From Microterricola pindariensis (GTDB lineage Bacteria; Actinomycetota; Actinomycetes; Actinomycetales; Microbacteriaceae), in NCBI RefSeq assembly GCF_002936985.1, contig NZ_MPZN01000004.1, forward strand, positions 1-64,000: a stretch of 64,000 nucleotides of DNA, read 5' to 3'. The notes under the pieces are model-generated. The model made no database searches and was not told the origin of the DNA. It saw only the letters and a program-made list of their open reading frames with translations. Made by a program: the position numbers and the translations under genes. Shown here piece after piece: positions 15,555 to 24,037 of the stretch (positions are counted from its first letter, which is position 1; every line of letters starts with the position of its first letter).

Positions 15555-16982
15555 TCACCAGCTGGCCGGGTGGCGCCTCTCCCAGTGCACGCGGCGCTCC
15601 AGCTGTGCGCCGAGCGCGAGCAGCGTCGCCTCTCCCCCCGGCCGCCCGATCAGCTGCACGCCCATCGGCAGGCCGGCATCCGTCTCGGAGATCGGCAGCA
15701 CGATCGCGGGCAGCCCGCTCACGTTGAGCATCGACGTGAACGGCGTGTACTGCACCTGCTGGGCGAAGTTGCGCTCGCCGTCGTCGGCGTCGTACCAGCC
15801 GATCGGGCGCGGGGTCAGAGCGAGCGCCGGCGTGAGCACGGCGTCGAAGCGTGAGAGCTGGCGGATCAGCGAGCGCTCGTAGCTGGCGAGCGCCTTGAGA
15901 GCCTCGGCGAGGGTGCGGGCGCTGAGGGCGCGGCCGCGGTGCATCAGCCAGCGGGTGAGCGGCTCCAGCAGCTCCTCCTGCTCGGGCGTCTCGGCGGGGA
16001 TGCTTGCGGCCCCGGCCTGCCAAATGGTGCGGAAGGCGGGCGCGTAGGTCTCGTCGGGCTCTAGCGCGGTCTGCTCTATGCCGTGCCCCATGGCCGCGAA
16101 CGCCGCCACGGCGGCATCCAGCGCCTGCATCGCCTCGGGTGCGATGGTGATCTCGTAGGCGTCATCCCAGGCGGATGTCGTCATCACCCCGAGCTGGAAT
16201 CGCCCCTCCCCGCGCACCGCCGAGGCGAGGAACGGGCCGTCGCTGCCAGGCGCGCGGAGCGCGAAGTGGTGGTCGGCCGGGTATCCGTTCGGGGCGATCA
16301 TGGCGTCCAGCAGCAGGGCGGCGTCGGAGACCGTACGGGCGAGCGGCCCCGGCACGGCGAGACCGGCCAGGGAGTCGAGGGCGGCGCCGCCGGGCACCCG
16401 CCCGCGGGAGGGCTTCAGCCCGACGAGGCCGCAGGCCGCCGCCGGGATGCGCACGGACCCACCACCGTCGCTGCCGGGGGCGAAGGGCAGCATGCCGGAT
16501 GCCACGGCGACGGCCGCCCCGCCGCTCGACCCGCCGGAGCCCCGGCTGGTGTCCCACGGGTTCCGCGCGAGCGGGCCCGCCAGACTCTCGGTGTAGCTCG
16601 GCAGCCCGAACTCCGGTGTCGCCGTCTTGCCGAGGCTGACGCCGCCGGCCCCGTCCAGGGCCTCGACGATCTCGTCCGAGACCGGGGGCACGAACCCGGT
16701 GAAGAGCCGGGAGCCGAAGCCGGTCGGCACGCCCGCGCGCATCTCCAGGTCTTTGTCGGCGAAGGGCAGGCCCCAGATCGGCGCCGGGCCGGGGCCGGAT
16801 TCCTGTAATTCGGCGGCGCGGCTGCGGGCGGCATCCGCCGTCACGGTGACGAAGGCGCCCAGCTCGGGGTTCAGCCGCTCGATGCGGGCAAGGTAGTGCT
16901 CGGTGAGCTCGAGCGGCGAGAAGTCGCCCCTCTGCAGCGCCTGCCACTGGTCGAGTGCGGTGAGATCGTGCAGTTCAGCCAT
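15555..16982 (-). CDS. Amidase (amidase signature family)
   Basis: This 475-residue enzyme has the complete Ser-cisSer-Lys triad: Lys77 in FADKD, cis-Ser152 in RGSGGSSGGAAVAVASG and nucleophile Ser176 in GSDGGGSVRIPA. It hydrolyses carboxamides of unknown identity. Members of the family include GatA, but no gatB or gatC is nearby, and the sequence PTGFGSRLFTGFVPP is not tRNA-amidotransferase-like, so this is probably a catabolic or aryl-amidase. TAGGCT precedes the ATG by exactly six bases, suggesting a leaderless mRNA. Confidence 0.92.
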   Translation of the reverse strand: MAELHDLTALDQWQALQRGDFSPLELTEHYLARIERLNPELGAFVTVTADAARSRAAELQESGPGPAPIWGLPFADKDLEMRAGVPTGFGSRLFTGFVPPVSDEIVEALDGAGGVSLGKTATPEFGLPSYTESLAGPLARNPWDTSRGSGGSSGGAAVAVASGMLPFAPGSDGGGSVRIPAAACGLVGLKPSRGRVPGGAALDSLAGLAVPGPLARTVSDAALLLDAMIAPNGYPADHHFALRAPGSDGPFLASAVRGEGRFQLGVMTTSAWDDAYEITIAPEAMQALDAAVAAFAAMGHGIEQTALEPDETYAPAFRTIWQAGAASIPAETPEQEELLEPLTRWLMHRGRALSARTLAEALKALASYERSLIRQLSRFDAVLTPALALTPRPIGWYDADDGERNFAQQVQYTPFTSMLNVSGLPAIVLPISETDAGLPMGVQLIGRPGGEATLLALGAQLERRVHWERRHPASW

Positions 16983-17062
16983 GTCCAGAGCCTATTGCGG
17001 ATGCCGAGGCGGTGAGCCCGCTCCGCCCACTACTGTTGGTCGCAGCGGGGAGGGGGGGCACT

Positions 17063-17560
17063 GTGCGACGACTCTTGGATGTCCGCATCACGCGGTGGTA
17101 TTTCAAGCTCCTGTACGTGGTCGGCGCCTGGCTCCTCGGAATTCCGGTGCCCGCGCTGCTCAACGCACTCCATCTGCCGCCTGCCGCAGTCGATGCAGTG
17201 AGCTGGGCTGTTTCACTCGCGAGCGTCCTCCTCGGCGCACGGATCTTCCGCGGCCGCGGGGAGCCGGTCGCGCCCCCTCGACCATGGTGGAAGATGACGG
17301 CGCGGCCACGACTCAGCGGCACACTCGGCATCCTCTTCGCCGTGACCCCGGCATCGGCGGCGGCGGTCGCCATCGCCGCGGCGCTCGGCGTGGACGCTGC
17401 ATTCGGTGCGCTGGACCGCTACACGGACGCCGGACTCTGGACGGGCATTCTCGAGATCACTGCGCTCGCGGCCTTGTACCTCAACTCTGCGGCACGGCTG
17501 CGGAGGCTCCCCGCTCTCCCCGCGGAACCGAAGTTCCGAACGCCGAGGGCCCTCCACTAG
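17063..17560 (+). CDS. Membrane protein of unknown function
   Basis: This is a 165-residue protein with about four hydrophobic segments (YFKLLYVVGAWLLGIPVPALL, AVSWAVSLASVLLGARIF, LGILFAVTPASAAAVAIAAAL and ILEITALAALYLN). I do not recognise a family. GTG 17063 follows a GGGGAGGGGGG purine run that can serve as ribosome site; an earlier in-frame ATG at 17012 has none. It faces the DUF222 gene end-to-end across 24 bases. Confidence 0.65.
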   Translation: MRRLLDVRITRWYFKLLYVVGAWLLGIPVPALLNALHLPPAAVDAVSWAVSLASVLLGARIFRGRGEPVAPPRPWWKMTARPRLSGTLGILFAVTPASAAAVAIAAALGVDAAFGALDRYTDAGLWTGILEITALAALYLNSAARLRRLPALPAEPKFRTPRALH

Positions 17561-17584
17561 CTGCCGCTCGGACCCGGGCGGGGA

Positions 17585-19015
17585 CTACTCGACGAGCACG
17601 GGCTGGCGTTCGCGCTGGTGCTCCCGCTGGCGCTCGAGGAGGTCGGCCAGTTGGGCGCGGGACTTCGTGGATCTTCGCCAGGGCGTCTCGGCGTCGGTGC
17701 GGCCGTTCCGGAGCCAGGGTGGCGGCTTCACGTGCGGGACGCCGTCGATCATCAGGATCCGCCAGCCGCTGGTCTCGATCGTGCGGTGGTGGAACCAGCA
17801 CAACAGCACCCCGTTGCACGTCTCGGTTTCGCCGCCGTCCCGGTAGGCGATGACGTGGTGGATCTCCGACCACGCCGCCGGAATGCTGCAGCCGGGAATG
17901 ATGCAGCCGCCGTCGCGGAGGCTGATCGCCCGCCGCTGCGCCGCGTTGAACACCCGGTCGGTGCTGCTCAGGCTGACCAGGCGCCCGTCGTCGCCGATCA
18001 GCACGTGCTGCTGCCCGCCGGCGCAGACGAACTGCTCCACGGCTCGCAGCGAGAGTGGCGCCTCGCAGCCCTCAATGAACCCGGACCCGGTTCCCGAGTC
18101 CAGGTCGGCCTGCCGCACGGAGACCAGCACGGTCGGGGCGGCCCCGCCCATCGTCGGGGCGTCCGCGCTGCGGGCGGCCCCGTCGATCAGGCTGGCGAAG
18201 ACGTCGTGCCGGGCCTGCGCGGTGGCGCGCGGGTCTCTCGGGGCGGTCGGGTCGGTGTCGTTGAAGGTGGGCTTCGAGCGCGGGCTCAGGTAGGCGTTCA
18301 GCAGCGTCTCGAACTTGGCGTCGATCTCCGGCAGCAGCGCCATCTTGCGGTGCACCAGCCCGTCCCGGGTGAGCCCGCCGCTGATGCCGCGCGCGGCCAT
18401 CGCCCGCTCCTCGGCCGGGACAGTGCCGTCCTCGTCGAGGACGCTCTCCCAGACGCGGGCCTGGCCGCGGACCTCGTCCGCGGCGAACGGCAGCGCGGAC
18501 TCGATGGTGGGGCCGGTCGCCGCGGCGACGAGCGCGGTCTCGGCGAGTTCGACGTTGAGGTCGCCGACCCGGGGCCGGATCGGGTCGAGGGTGTCGACGA
18601 TGGCCAGGGCACTGTCGTAGCCGAGGGTGCCGGACCGGAGTGCTGCGGCAGCTTCGGGGAACGCGGCGGGGAGTGTGTCACCGGTCAGGGCGGAGCGGGC
18701 CTTCGTGGCCGCCCCGAGCCGCATCCGTTGCGTGAGGGTGCGCTCGGAAGCGAGCGTCACTCGGGCGAGGAGCTCGACGGCGTTGCGGCAGCCCTTCTTC
18801 GCCGAGAGGCGGTCCTCGCCGAGCTCCCGGCGGGAGCGGAACGCGACCTCCCCGGCCGCCCGGATGCGGAGCGCGTCGGCGAGCCGGCCGACGGCTTCGG
18901 CCGTCGCGGTGAGCTCGAGCAGGGCGTCGTCGCGCAGCATCCGCTCATCGGAATCGGCGAGGGCGGCGGCGAGGGAGGACTGTGCATCTGCCAGTGCGTC
19001 CGTCGCGTTTCCCAT
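17585..19015 (-). CDS. DUF222 / HNH endonuclease-signature protein (13E12-repeat type)
   Basis: This 476-residue protein has a long alpha-helical DUF222 region (residues about 20-330) and a C-terminal HNH domain: GCIIPGCS, SEIHHVIAYRDGGETETCNGVLLCWFHHRTIE. The HNH ligands and the two CxxC-type cysteines are intact. This family is multi-copy in mycobacteria (13E12) and Microbacteriaceae; its real function is not established, though a nuclease role is expected. The start is preceded by TAAAAT and six bases, an almost ideal leaderless promoter, with a perfect TTATCCACA 37 bases upstream of that. Confidence 0.9.
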   Translation of the reverse strand: MGNATDALADAQSSLAAALADSDERMLRDDALLELTATAEAVGRLADALRIRAAGEVAFRSRRELGEDRLSAKKGCRNAVELLARVTLASERTLTQRMRLGAATKARSALTGDTLPAAFPEAAAALRSGTLGYDSALAIVDTLDPIRPRVGDLNVELAETALVAAATGPTIESALPFAADEVRGQARVWESVLDEDGTVPAEERAMAARGISGGLTRDGLVHRKMALLPEIDAKFETLLNAYLSPRSKPTFNDTDPTAPRDPRATAQARHDVFASLIDGAARSADAPTMGGAAPTVLVSVRQADLDSGTGSGFIEGCEAPLSLRAVEQFVCAGGQQHVLIGDDGRLVSLSSTDRVFNAAQRRAISLRDGGCIIPGCSIPAAWSEIHHVIAYRDGGETETCNGVLLCWFHHRTIETSGWRILMIDGVPHVKPPPWLRNGRTDAETPWRRSTKSRAQLADLLERQREHQRERQPVLVE

Positions 19016-19021
19016 GACACC

Positions 19022-19073
19022 ATTTTACGGCGGAAAGCAAGGGTTCGACGAAGAAAATCCCTGATGTGGATAA
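19022..19073 (-). promoter_or_regulatory. Promoter of the DUF222/HNH gene with an upstream DnaA-box-like site
   Basis: On the minus strand TTATCCACA (19065-19073), a perfect DnaA-box sequence, is followed by 37 bases, then TAAAAT (19022-19027), six bases and the ATG at 19015. The rest of the 305-base gap up to 19321 shows no gene; its right end holds the GntR promoter. Confidence 0.7.
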
Positions 19074-19242
19074 CTTTCCGCGCAGTGTCGGTGGGGTGCG
19101 GTAGCGTCGGAAGTGGCGCCGCGTTCGGGCGGGAAACCGGGCTTCGGTCGCTCGTTCCTCGCTCTCTCAGCCGACGCGGGGAGAGGAACGTGGAAGGCGG
19201 ACGCGCGAGACGCGCGCCGACCGGAGGGAGATCCGGCGGGGC

Positions 19243-19291
19243 TTGACAAAAGCACGGCTAGCTAGTTGGTTAGTTACATGAGTAACGAACC
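19243..19291 (+). promoter_or_regulatory. Promoter and operator of the GntR-ABC operon
   Basis: TTGACA (19243-19248) is followed by GGTTAGTTAC-ATGA-GTAACGAACC (19268-19291), an inverted repeat with 9 of 10 pairs. GntR/YtrA-type regulators usually bind such a repeat in their own promoter. I see no clear -10 at standard spacing. Confidence 0.65.
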
Positions 19292-19321
19292 AGCGGGGCG
19301 AATGCGCAGAGGGGGACGATC

Positions 19322-19732
19322 GTGATCACCGACGAACGACCAATCTTCATGCAGATCGCCGAGCGCGTCGAGAACGACATCATCGACGGCGCGCTGCCCG
19401 AGGAGGGCCAGGTTCCCTCGACGAACGAGTTCGCCGCGTTCTACCGCATCAACCCGGCCACCGCCCTCAAAGGCGTCAACCTACTCGTCGACGACGGCAT
19501 CCTCTACAAGAAGCGGGGCATCGGCATGTTCGTCAGCAGCGGGGCCCGCGAGCGGCTCGTCTCCAAGCGGCGCGATCGCTTCGTGCACGAGTACCTGCAC
19601 CCGCTGCTCGCCGAGGCGGCCAAGCTCGGCATCTCCCCCACTCAGCTCGGCGAGCTCCTCCGCGACGAGGCCTCCGCCACGGCATCCGCAGCAACACCGA
19701 CATCCGCCTCCCGGAAGGAGCAGCTCTCATGA
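19322..19732 (+). CDS. GntR-family transcriptional regulator, YtrA subfamily
   Basis: This 136-residue protein has a winged helix-turn-helix at its N-terminus (PIFMQIAERVENDIIDGALPEEGQVPSTNEFA, then YRINPATALKGVNLLVDDGILYKKRGIGMFV) and only a short helical dimerisation tail, the defining layout of YtrA-type GntR proteins. These regulators control an adjacent ABC transporter, which fits the two genes downstream. The GTG start has GAGGGGG upstream. The stop overlaps the ATPase ATG by four bases, so the operon is coupled. Confidence 0.92.
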   Translation: MITDERPIFMQIAERVENDIIDGALPEEGQVPSTNEFAAFYRINPATALKGVNLLVDDGILYKKRGIGMFVSSGARERLVSKRRDRFVHEYLHPLLAEAAKLGISPTQLGELLRDEASATASAATPTSASRKEQLS

Positions 19733-20631
19733 CCGACACCTCCGCTGTCGTCTCCGTCACCGCGCTGAGCAAGCGCTTCGGCTCCGTCACCGCGGTCGAC
19801 TCCGTCGACTTCGAGGTGCGCGAGAACACCATCTACGGCCTGCTCGGCCGCAACGGCGCGGGCAAGACGACACTCATGCAGCTGCTCACCGGGCAGGACT
19901 TCGCCAGCTCCGGCAGCATCAACGTGTTCGGCGCGAGCCCGGTCGAGAACCCGGACGTGCTCTCCCAGATCTGCTTCATCAAGGAGAGCCAGAAGTACCC
20001 GGACGAGTTCCGCGCCAAGCACGTCTTCAAGAGCGCCCCGTGGTTCTTCACCAACTGGGATGCCGCCTTCGCGGAGGAGCTGATCGAGGAGTTCAACGTT
20101 CCCCTCAACCGCCCGATCAAGAAGCTCTCCCGCGGCCAGCTCTCGGCGGTCGGCGTCATCGTCGGGCTCGCCTCCCGGGCGCCGCTCACCTTCTTCGACG
20201 AGCCCTACCTCGGCCTCGACGCCGTCGCCCGGCAGATCTTCTACGACCGCCTGCTGGCCGACTACTCCGAGCACCCGCGCACCGTCATCCTCTCCACCCA
20301 CCTGATCGACGAGGTGAGCAACCTCCTCGAGCACGTGCTCGTCATCGACCAGGGCCGCATCATCATCGACGAGGAGGCGGACGCCCTGCGCGGCTCGGCC
20401 ACCACCGTCGCCGGCACCCGCGCCGCGGTCGAGCGGTTCACCGCCGGCCGGACGCTGCTGCACAGCGAGAGCATCGGCGGGCTGGCATCCGTCACGATTC
20501 AGGGCCAGCTGAGCGCATTCGAACGGGCGGATGCCGCCGACTCCGGCCTCGAGCTGTTGCCCGTCTCCCTGCAGCAGCTGATCGTGCGCAGCACGAACAC
20601 CTCCACCCATGACTTCCAGGCCTCGGCCTGA
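19729..20631 (+). CDS. ABC transporter ATP-binding protein (YtrB-like)
   Basis: The 300-residue ATPase has Walker A GRNGAGKTT, a slightly degenerate signature SRGQLSAVGVIVG, Walker B LTFFDEPYLGLD and switch motif STHLIDE. The C-terminal 80 residues are a family-specific extension. With the next gene it forms a transporter controlled by the GntR protein. Relatives respond to cell-wall or peptide antibiotic stress, but the substrate cannot be told from sequence. Confidence 0.9.
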   Translation: MTDTSAVVSVTALSKRFGSVTAVDSVDFEVRENTIYGLLGRNGAGKTTLMQLLTGQDFASSGSINVFGASPVENPDVLSQICFIKESQKYPDEFRAKHVFKSAPWFFTNWDAAFAEELIEEFNVPLNRPIKKLSRGQLSAVGVIVGLASRAPLTFFDEPYLGLDAVARQIFYDRLLADYSEHPRTVILSTHLIDEVSNLLEHVLVIDQGRIIIDEEADALRGSATTVAGTRAAVERFTAGRTLLHSESIGGLASVTIQGQLSAFERADAADSGLELLPVSLQQLIVRSTNTSTHDFQASA

Positions 20632-20650
20632 GCGCCGGAAAGGACATCCC

Positions 20651-21376
20651 ATGACCCGCATCTGGAACGTCGTGCGCCTGCACCTCGTGAACCGCATGGC
20701 CTACGTCACGCTGCCCTGGATCATCCTCGGCTCCGCCTTCCTCATCACCATCGCCATCTGGATGATCCTGCGCTCCGTCGGCGTCACCAGCGGCTTCGAC
20801 GGGTCGGCGAGCAGCCCGCAGTTCAGCGGCGCGCTGCTCTCGATCCTCATCTACCTGCTCGTGGCCGCCGTGATGGCCATCAACCTCACCTTCCCGTTCG
20901 CGCTCGGCTTCAGCGTGACGCGGCGCGAGTTCTACCTCGGCACCGCGCTCACCTTCGGCCTGGTCTCGGCCGCCAACGCCGTGGTGCTCACCGTTCTCGC
21001 CTCGATCGAGCAGGCCACGAACGGCTGGGGCCTGAACGGGCGGCTGTTCACCGTTCCGTGGGGCGGCGGGGGCACACCCATCGAGCACTGGTTCGGCTTC
21101 TTCGCACTGCAACTGCTGTTCAGCTTCGCGGGCGCCGCGATCGCCACGATCTACATGCGCTGGCGCATCAACGGCATGGTCGTGTTCTGGGTGGTCGGCG
21201 GAGCCGCCCTCGTCGGTCTGTTCGCCCTGATCGCGTACACGAACAGCTGGGCGGCAATCGGCTCGTGGATGACCGCCAACGGCACGACCGGGATGGCCGC
21301 GTGGTCGCTGCTCGTCTCCGCGCTGGCCGGGCTCGCCGGCTACGCGATGCTGCGCCGGGCGACGCCGAAGAACTAA
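20651..21376 (+). CDS. ABC transporter permease of the GntR-linked operon
   Basis: This is a 241-residue protein with six predicted hydrophobic segments, the first at VTLPWIILGSAFLITIAIWMI. FALGFSVTRREFYLGTAL in the middle resembles the permeases of YtrA-regulated ABC exporters. ATG 20651 has GGAAAGGA upstream and lies 19 bases after the ATPase stop; a longer in-frame start at 20609 lies inside the ATPase gene. The protein would form the membrane channel with the preceding ATPase. Confidence 0.85.
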   Translation: MTRIWNVVRLHLVNRMAYVTLPWIILGSAFLITIAIWMILRSVGVTSGFDGSASSPQFSGALLSILIYLLVAAVMAINLTFPFALGFSVTRREFYLGTALTFGLVSAANAVVLTVLASIEQATNGWGLNGRLFTVPWGGGGTPIEHWFGFFALQLLFSFAGAAIATIYMRWRINGMVVFWVVGGAALVGLFALIAYTNSWAAIGSWMTANGTTGMAAWSLLVSALAGLAGYAMLRRATPKN

Positions 21377-21396
21377 GAGGGTGCCAGAATGCGGGC

Positions 21397-21600
21397 ATGG
21401 ACAACGACACCGTGCTCGCGCTGTACCCGCTGCTTCTCCCCGCCATCGGCTTCTGCATCGGGCTGTTGCTGCTCTACGGCGTGATCAGGGTCGCGGTCGC
21501 GCGGGGGCTGCGCGACCACTACAGGTGGGTCGAGCGCAGGCGCCAGAACTCCCGCGAGCACGTCGGACTCGCCGCCGAGGCCGTGCCGCCGCGCTTCTAG
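21397..21600 (+). CDS. Small single-pass membrane protein
   Basis: This 67-residue protein has one membrane segment (YPLLLPAIGFCIGLLLLYGVI) and a charged tail (HYRWVERRRQNSREH). I do not recognise it. CAGAAT lies six bases before the ATG, matching the leaderless pattern. The last four bases, CTAG, hold the stop codon for this gene and, on the other strand, for the opposing gene. Confidence 0.65.
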   Translation: MDNDTVLALYPLLLPAIGFCIGLLLLYGVIRVAVARGLRDHYRWVERRRQNSREHVGLAAEAVPPRF

Positions 21601-22070
21601 CCTTCGTCGGCGGGCCCGGCGTCGAGGTCGGACTCGCCGGCGAGTTCGGGCCAGAGCTCCGCCTCGATCTCGCTCAGCAACGCGTGGAAGCCGTAGGGCG
21701 CCTCGGCGAGCACGCGGCGCCCGGCGATCGGCCCGGCCCAATGCCAGCTTTGGGCGACGTTCACGATCTCGTACTCGAGCCGGGTGCCCGGTGCCGCGGC
21801 ATCCGCACCCGCCTCAGTGCCGGCATCGGTGCCAGCATCCGCCGGCTCCGCCATCACCCGGTACTCGCCGCGATACCACCAGCCGCCCTGCTGCACGATC
21901 TCGTGCCCGGCGGCGTCGACCGTGACGCCGGGCGCGGCTCTCATCTTCTGCTGGATCGCCGAGAAGACGGCATCCGGAGCGGCATCCAGGTGCCCGGCGA
22001 AGGAGCGCAGCACGGTGTGGCGCGGGGGGCGGCCGGTCGGAAGCGCGGGGTGGGACTGAGACGAGGGCAT
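21597..22070 (-). CDS. Conserved hypothetical protein, possibly SRPBCC-like
   Basis: This is a 157-residue soluble protein. The pattern HTVLRSFAGHLDAAPDAVFSAI near the N-terminus resembles the opening strand and helix of SRPBCC (START/polyketide cyclase) domains. GGWWYRGEYRVM and LEYEIVNVAQSWHWAGPI would be the following strands. A low-complexity Ala/Gly/Thr insert lies at about residues 78-95. Ligand and function are unknown. It ends tail-to-tail with the small membrane protein, sharing a CTAG stop. Confidence 0.6.
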   Translation of the reverse strand: MPSSQSHPALPTGRPPRHTVLRSFAGHLDAAPDAVFSAIQQKMRAAPGVTVDAAGHEIVQQGGWWYRGEYRVMAEPADAGTDAGTEAGADAAAPGTRLEYEIVNVAQSWHWAGPIAGRRVLAEAPYGFHALLSEIEAELWPELAGESDLDAGPADEG

Positions 22071-22131
22071 CCCCCGATCCTAGTTTCCGAGGCCATGGCA
22101 CCGGTGCGTGCCGATGGCCTAGTATCGCGAT

Positions 22132-22434
22132 ATGAGCGAACTCGGCGCTGCCCACAGGCTTGACCCCCGCCACCGCGCGTGGCTGCGGATCGGCGTGGTG
22201 CTCGCCGCGCTGCTCGTGCTCGCGGGCGTGGTGCTGCTGCTCCTGCCGACCGAGCAGACCACCGTCGGCTGGTTCGCCTATGCCCCGCTCCCCGAGACGG
22301 TGTTCGTGCCGGATGCCGGCGTGCTCCTGTCCCCGCGCGCGGTGCTCGGCCTGGTGCTCGCGACACTCGGCGCGCTCGCCCTGGCCGCCTGGGGCGGCTG
22401 GGCCTTCGCCCGGCGCGGCCTGGCGCGCAGCTAG
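22132..22434 (+). CDS. Small membrane protein with two hydrophobic segments
   Basis: This is a 100-residue protein with segments WLRIGVVLAALLVLAGVVLLLL and AVLGLVLATLGALALAAWGGWAF on either side of a Pro/Tyr-containing loop. I do not recognise a family. TAGTAT lies exactly six bases before the ATG, so the mRNA is probably leaderless. A clear intrinsic terminator follows 40 bases after the stop. Confidence 0.7.
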   Translation: MSELGAAHRLDPRHRAWLRIGVVLAALLVLAGVVLLLLPTEQTTVGWFAYAPLPETVFVPDAGVLLSPRAVLGLVLATLGALALAAWGGWAFARRGLARS

Positions 22435-22474
22435 TCCGGCCAGAGCAGCAGCAGCAGCCAGCCGCCGGGAAAAG

Positions 22475-22534
22475 CAGGAGGAGAGCACTGCGGCCCCGGC
22501 GGGCAGGCTCCGCGGCGCTCTCCTCCTGTTTTTT
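22475..22534 (+). terminator. Intrinsic terminator with T tract
   Basis: CAGGAGGAGAGC (22475-22486) pairs perfectly with GCTCTCCTCCTG (22517-22528), and six T residues follow. It ends the small membrane-protein gene. It is the one hairpin here with a continuous T tract of this length. Confidence 0.88.
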
Positions 22535-22580
22535 CGACGCGATCACGGTCGTGCGGGGCCCCGAGGTCTAGCCTGAAACC

Positions 22581-23411
22581 ATGACTCGTTTCGTCTTCAA
22601 CCCGATGGGCACGACGGTGCTCATCACCGGCGCGAGCAGCGGTCTCGGCGCCGCGTTCGCCCGGGAGTTCGCCTCCCGCGGCGCCGACCTCGTGCTGGTG
22701 GCCAGACGGCTGGAACGCCTGGAGGCCCTCGCCGTCGACCTCGCCGAGCGCTTCGGCACGGTCTCGACCGTCATCCCGCTCGACCTGACCGCCCCGGATG
22801 CGGTGAACACCCTCGTCGCCGACCTCCGCCAGCGTGACATCCAGGTCGCCACCCTCGTCAACAACGCCGGCTTCGGCAGCTACGGGCGCTTCGGCGCGCT
22901 CGAGCAGCAGCGGCTGCACAACGAGGTGCAGCTGAATGTGCTCGCGCTCACCCAGCTCACCCGGGCGCTCTGGCCGGAGCTGCTGCGGCATGCCCGCACC
23001 GCGCCGGCCACGGGCGCGCTGATCAACGTGGCGAGCACGGCCGCGTTCCAGCCGGTGCCGTTCATGTCGGTGTATGCGGCGACGAAGGCCTACGTGCTGA
23101 GCTTCTCTGAGGGACTCTGGTCCGAGGCGAAGGGCACCGGGCTCAAGGTGCTCGCGCTCTGCCCTGGCCCGACCGCCACCGAGTTCAAACAGGTTGCCGG
23201 CAGCGAGGGCGTCTCGTTCGGCGCCCCGCAGAGCGCCGCCGACGTGATCGAGACGGCGTTCCGCGCCCTCGACCGGCGCTCGACGCCACCGCGGGTGGTC
23301 AGCGGCCTGGGCAACGCGTTCTCGGCGCGGGCCGTTCGCCTGGTTCCGCAGCGCTCGCTCCTGACGACGCTCGGCCGGGTGACGAACCCGGGGCGACGGG
23401 CGGCGCGGTAG
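22581..23411 (+). CDS. Short-chain dehydrogenase/reductase
   Basis: This 276-residue NAD(P)-dependent oxidoreductase has TGASSGLGAAFAREFASRGADLVLVARR (cofactor site, about 16-43), NNAGFGSYG, the catalytic Ser in NVASTAAF and YAATKAYV with the catalytic Tyr and Lys. Arg after the second strand favours NADP. The substrate is unknown; similar proteins are annotated as DltE/YqjQ-like reductases. TAGCCT lies exactly six bases before the ATG, indicating a leaderless start. Confidence 0.9.
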   Translation: MTRFVFNPMGTTVLITGASSGLGAAFAREFASRGADLVLVARRLERLEALAVDLAERFGTVSTVIPLDLTAPDAVNTLVADLRQRDIQVATLVNNAGFGSYGRFGALEQQRLHNEVQLNVLALTQLTRALWPELLRHARTAPATGALINVASTAAFQPVPFMSVYAATKAYVLSFSEGLWSEAKGTGLKVLALCPGPTATEFKQVAGSEGVSFGAPQSAADVIETAFRALDRRSTPPRVVSGLGNAFSARAVRLVPQRSLLTTLGRVTNPGRRAAR

Positions 23412-23435
23412 ACGCGGCGCGCTAGCCGCGGCGCG

Positions 23436-24014
23436 CTAGCCGAGCGAGAGCTGCATCATGACGATGCCGAGCCAGCGCTCGAACTTGTAGCCGACGCGGC
23501 CCATCCGTCCGGTCTCCCGGAAGCCGAACTCCCGGTGCAGCGCGAGGGACGCCTCCGCGCCCTGGTCGGCGATGACGGCGACCATCTCCTTGAGGCCGGC
23601 ATCCGCCGAGCGCTCGATGAGGTCGGCCAACAGCACCCGTCCGAGGCCCTTGCCCGTGGCGGCCGGGCCCAGGTAGATCGAGTTCTCCACGGTGAAGCGG
23701 TAGGCGCGCTTCTGCTTCCACGGCGCGACCAGCGCGTAGCCGAGGATCTGCTCCGTCGGCGAGATCGCGACGACGAACGGCATCCCGAGCTTCTGCAGGT
23801 AGGCGAACTTATCGCGCCACTCGGCCAGCGTCATGGCGTCCTCGTCGAAGGTGACCGTCGAGTTCGCCACGTAGTAGTTGTAAATCTCGCGGACGGCAGG
23901 CATGTCCGCTTCGACAGCCTCACGCAGGGTGAAGTCGAACGGCGCCTCCGGCGGCTCTGGCTTGCGCAGGCGGCGCGGCAGCGTGCGGCGCGGCTGGTAT
24001 TCCTCTTCAAGCAT
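23436..24014 (-). CDS. GNAT acetyltransferase, phosphinothricin/methionine-sulfoximine acetyltransferase-like
   Basis: The 192-residue protein has IREAVEADMPAVREIYNYYVANSTVTFDED-type opening typical of the PAT/MnaT group, the acetyl-CoA loop GPAATGKGLGRVLLADLIE, and FGFRETGRMGRVGYKFERWLG at the end. The family acetylates the amino group of glutamate analogues, but resistance cannot be inferred from sequence alone. ATG 24014 has TACGCT six bases upstream. A much longer open frame continues upstream but is a shadow of ung. Confidence 0.88.
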   Translation of the reverse strand: MLEEEYQPRRTLPRRLRKPEPPEAPFDFTLREAVEADMPAVREIYNYYVANSTVTFDEDAMTLAEWRDKFAYLQKLGMPFVVAISPTEQILGYALVAPWKQKRAYRFTVENSIYLGPAATGKGLGRVLLADLIERSADAGLKEMVAVIADQGAEASLALHREFGFRETGRMGRVGYKFERWLGIVMMQLSLG

Positions 24015-24037
24015 GACGCCAGCGTAAACGAGCAGTA

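Noticed and set aside
17585-19015. Mobile element or intein around the HNH gene
   Set aside because: No flanking inverted or direct repeats or transposase are visible; DUF222/HNH proteins are ordinary chromosomal genes in these bacteria.
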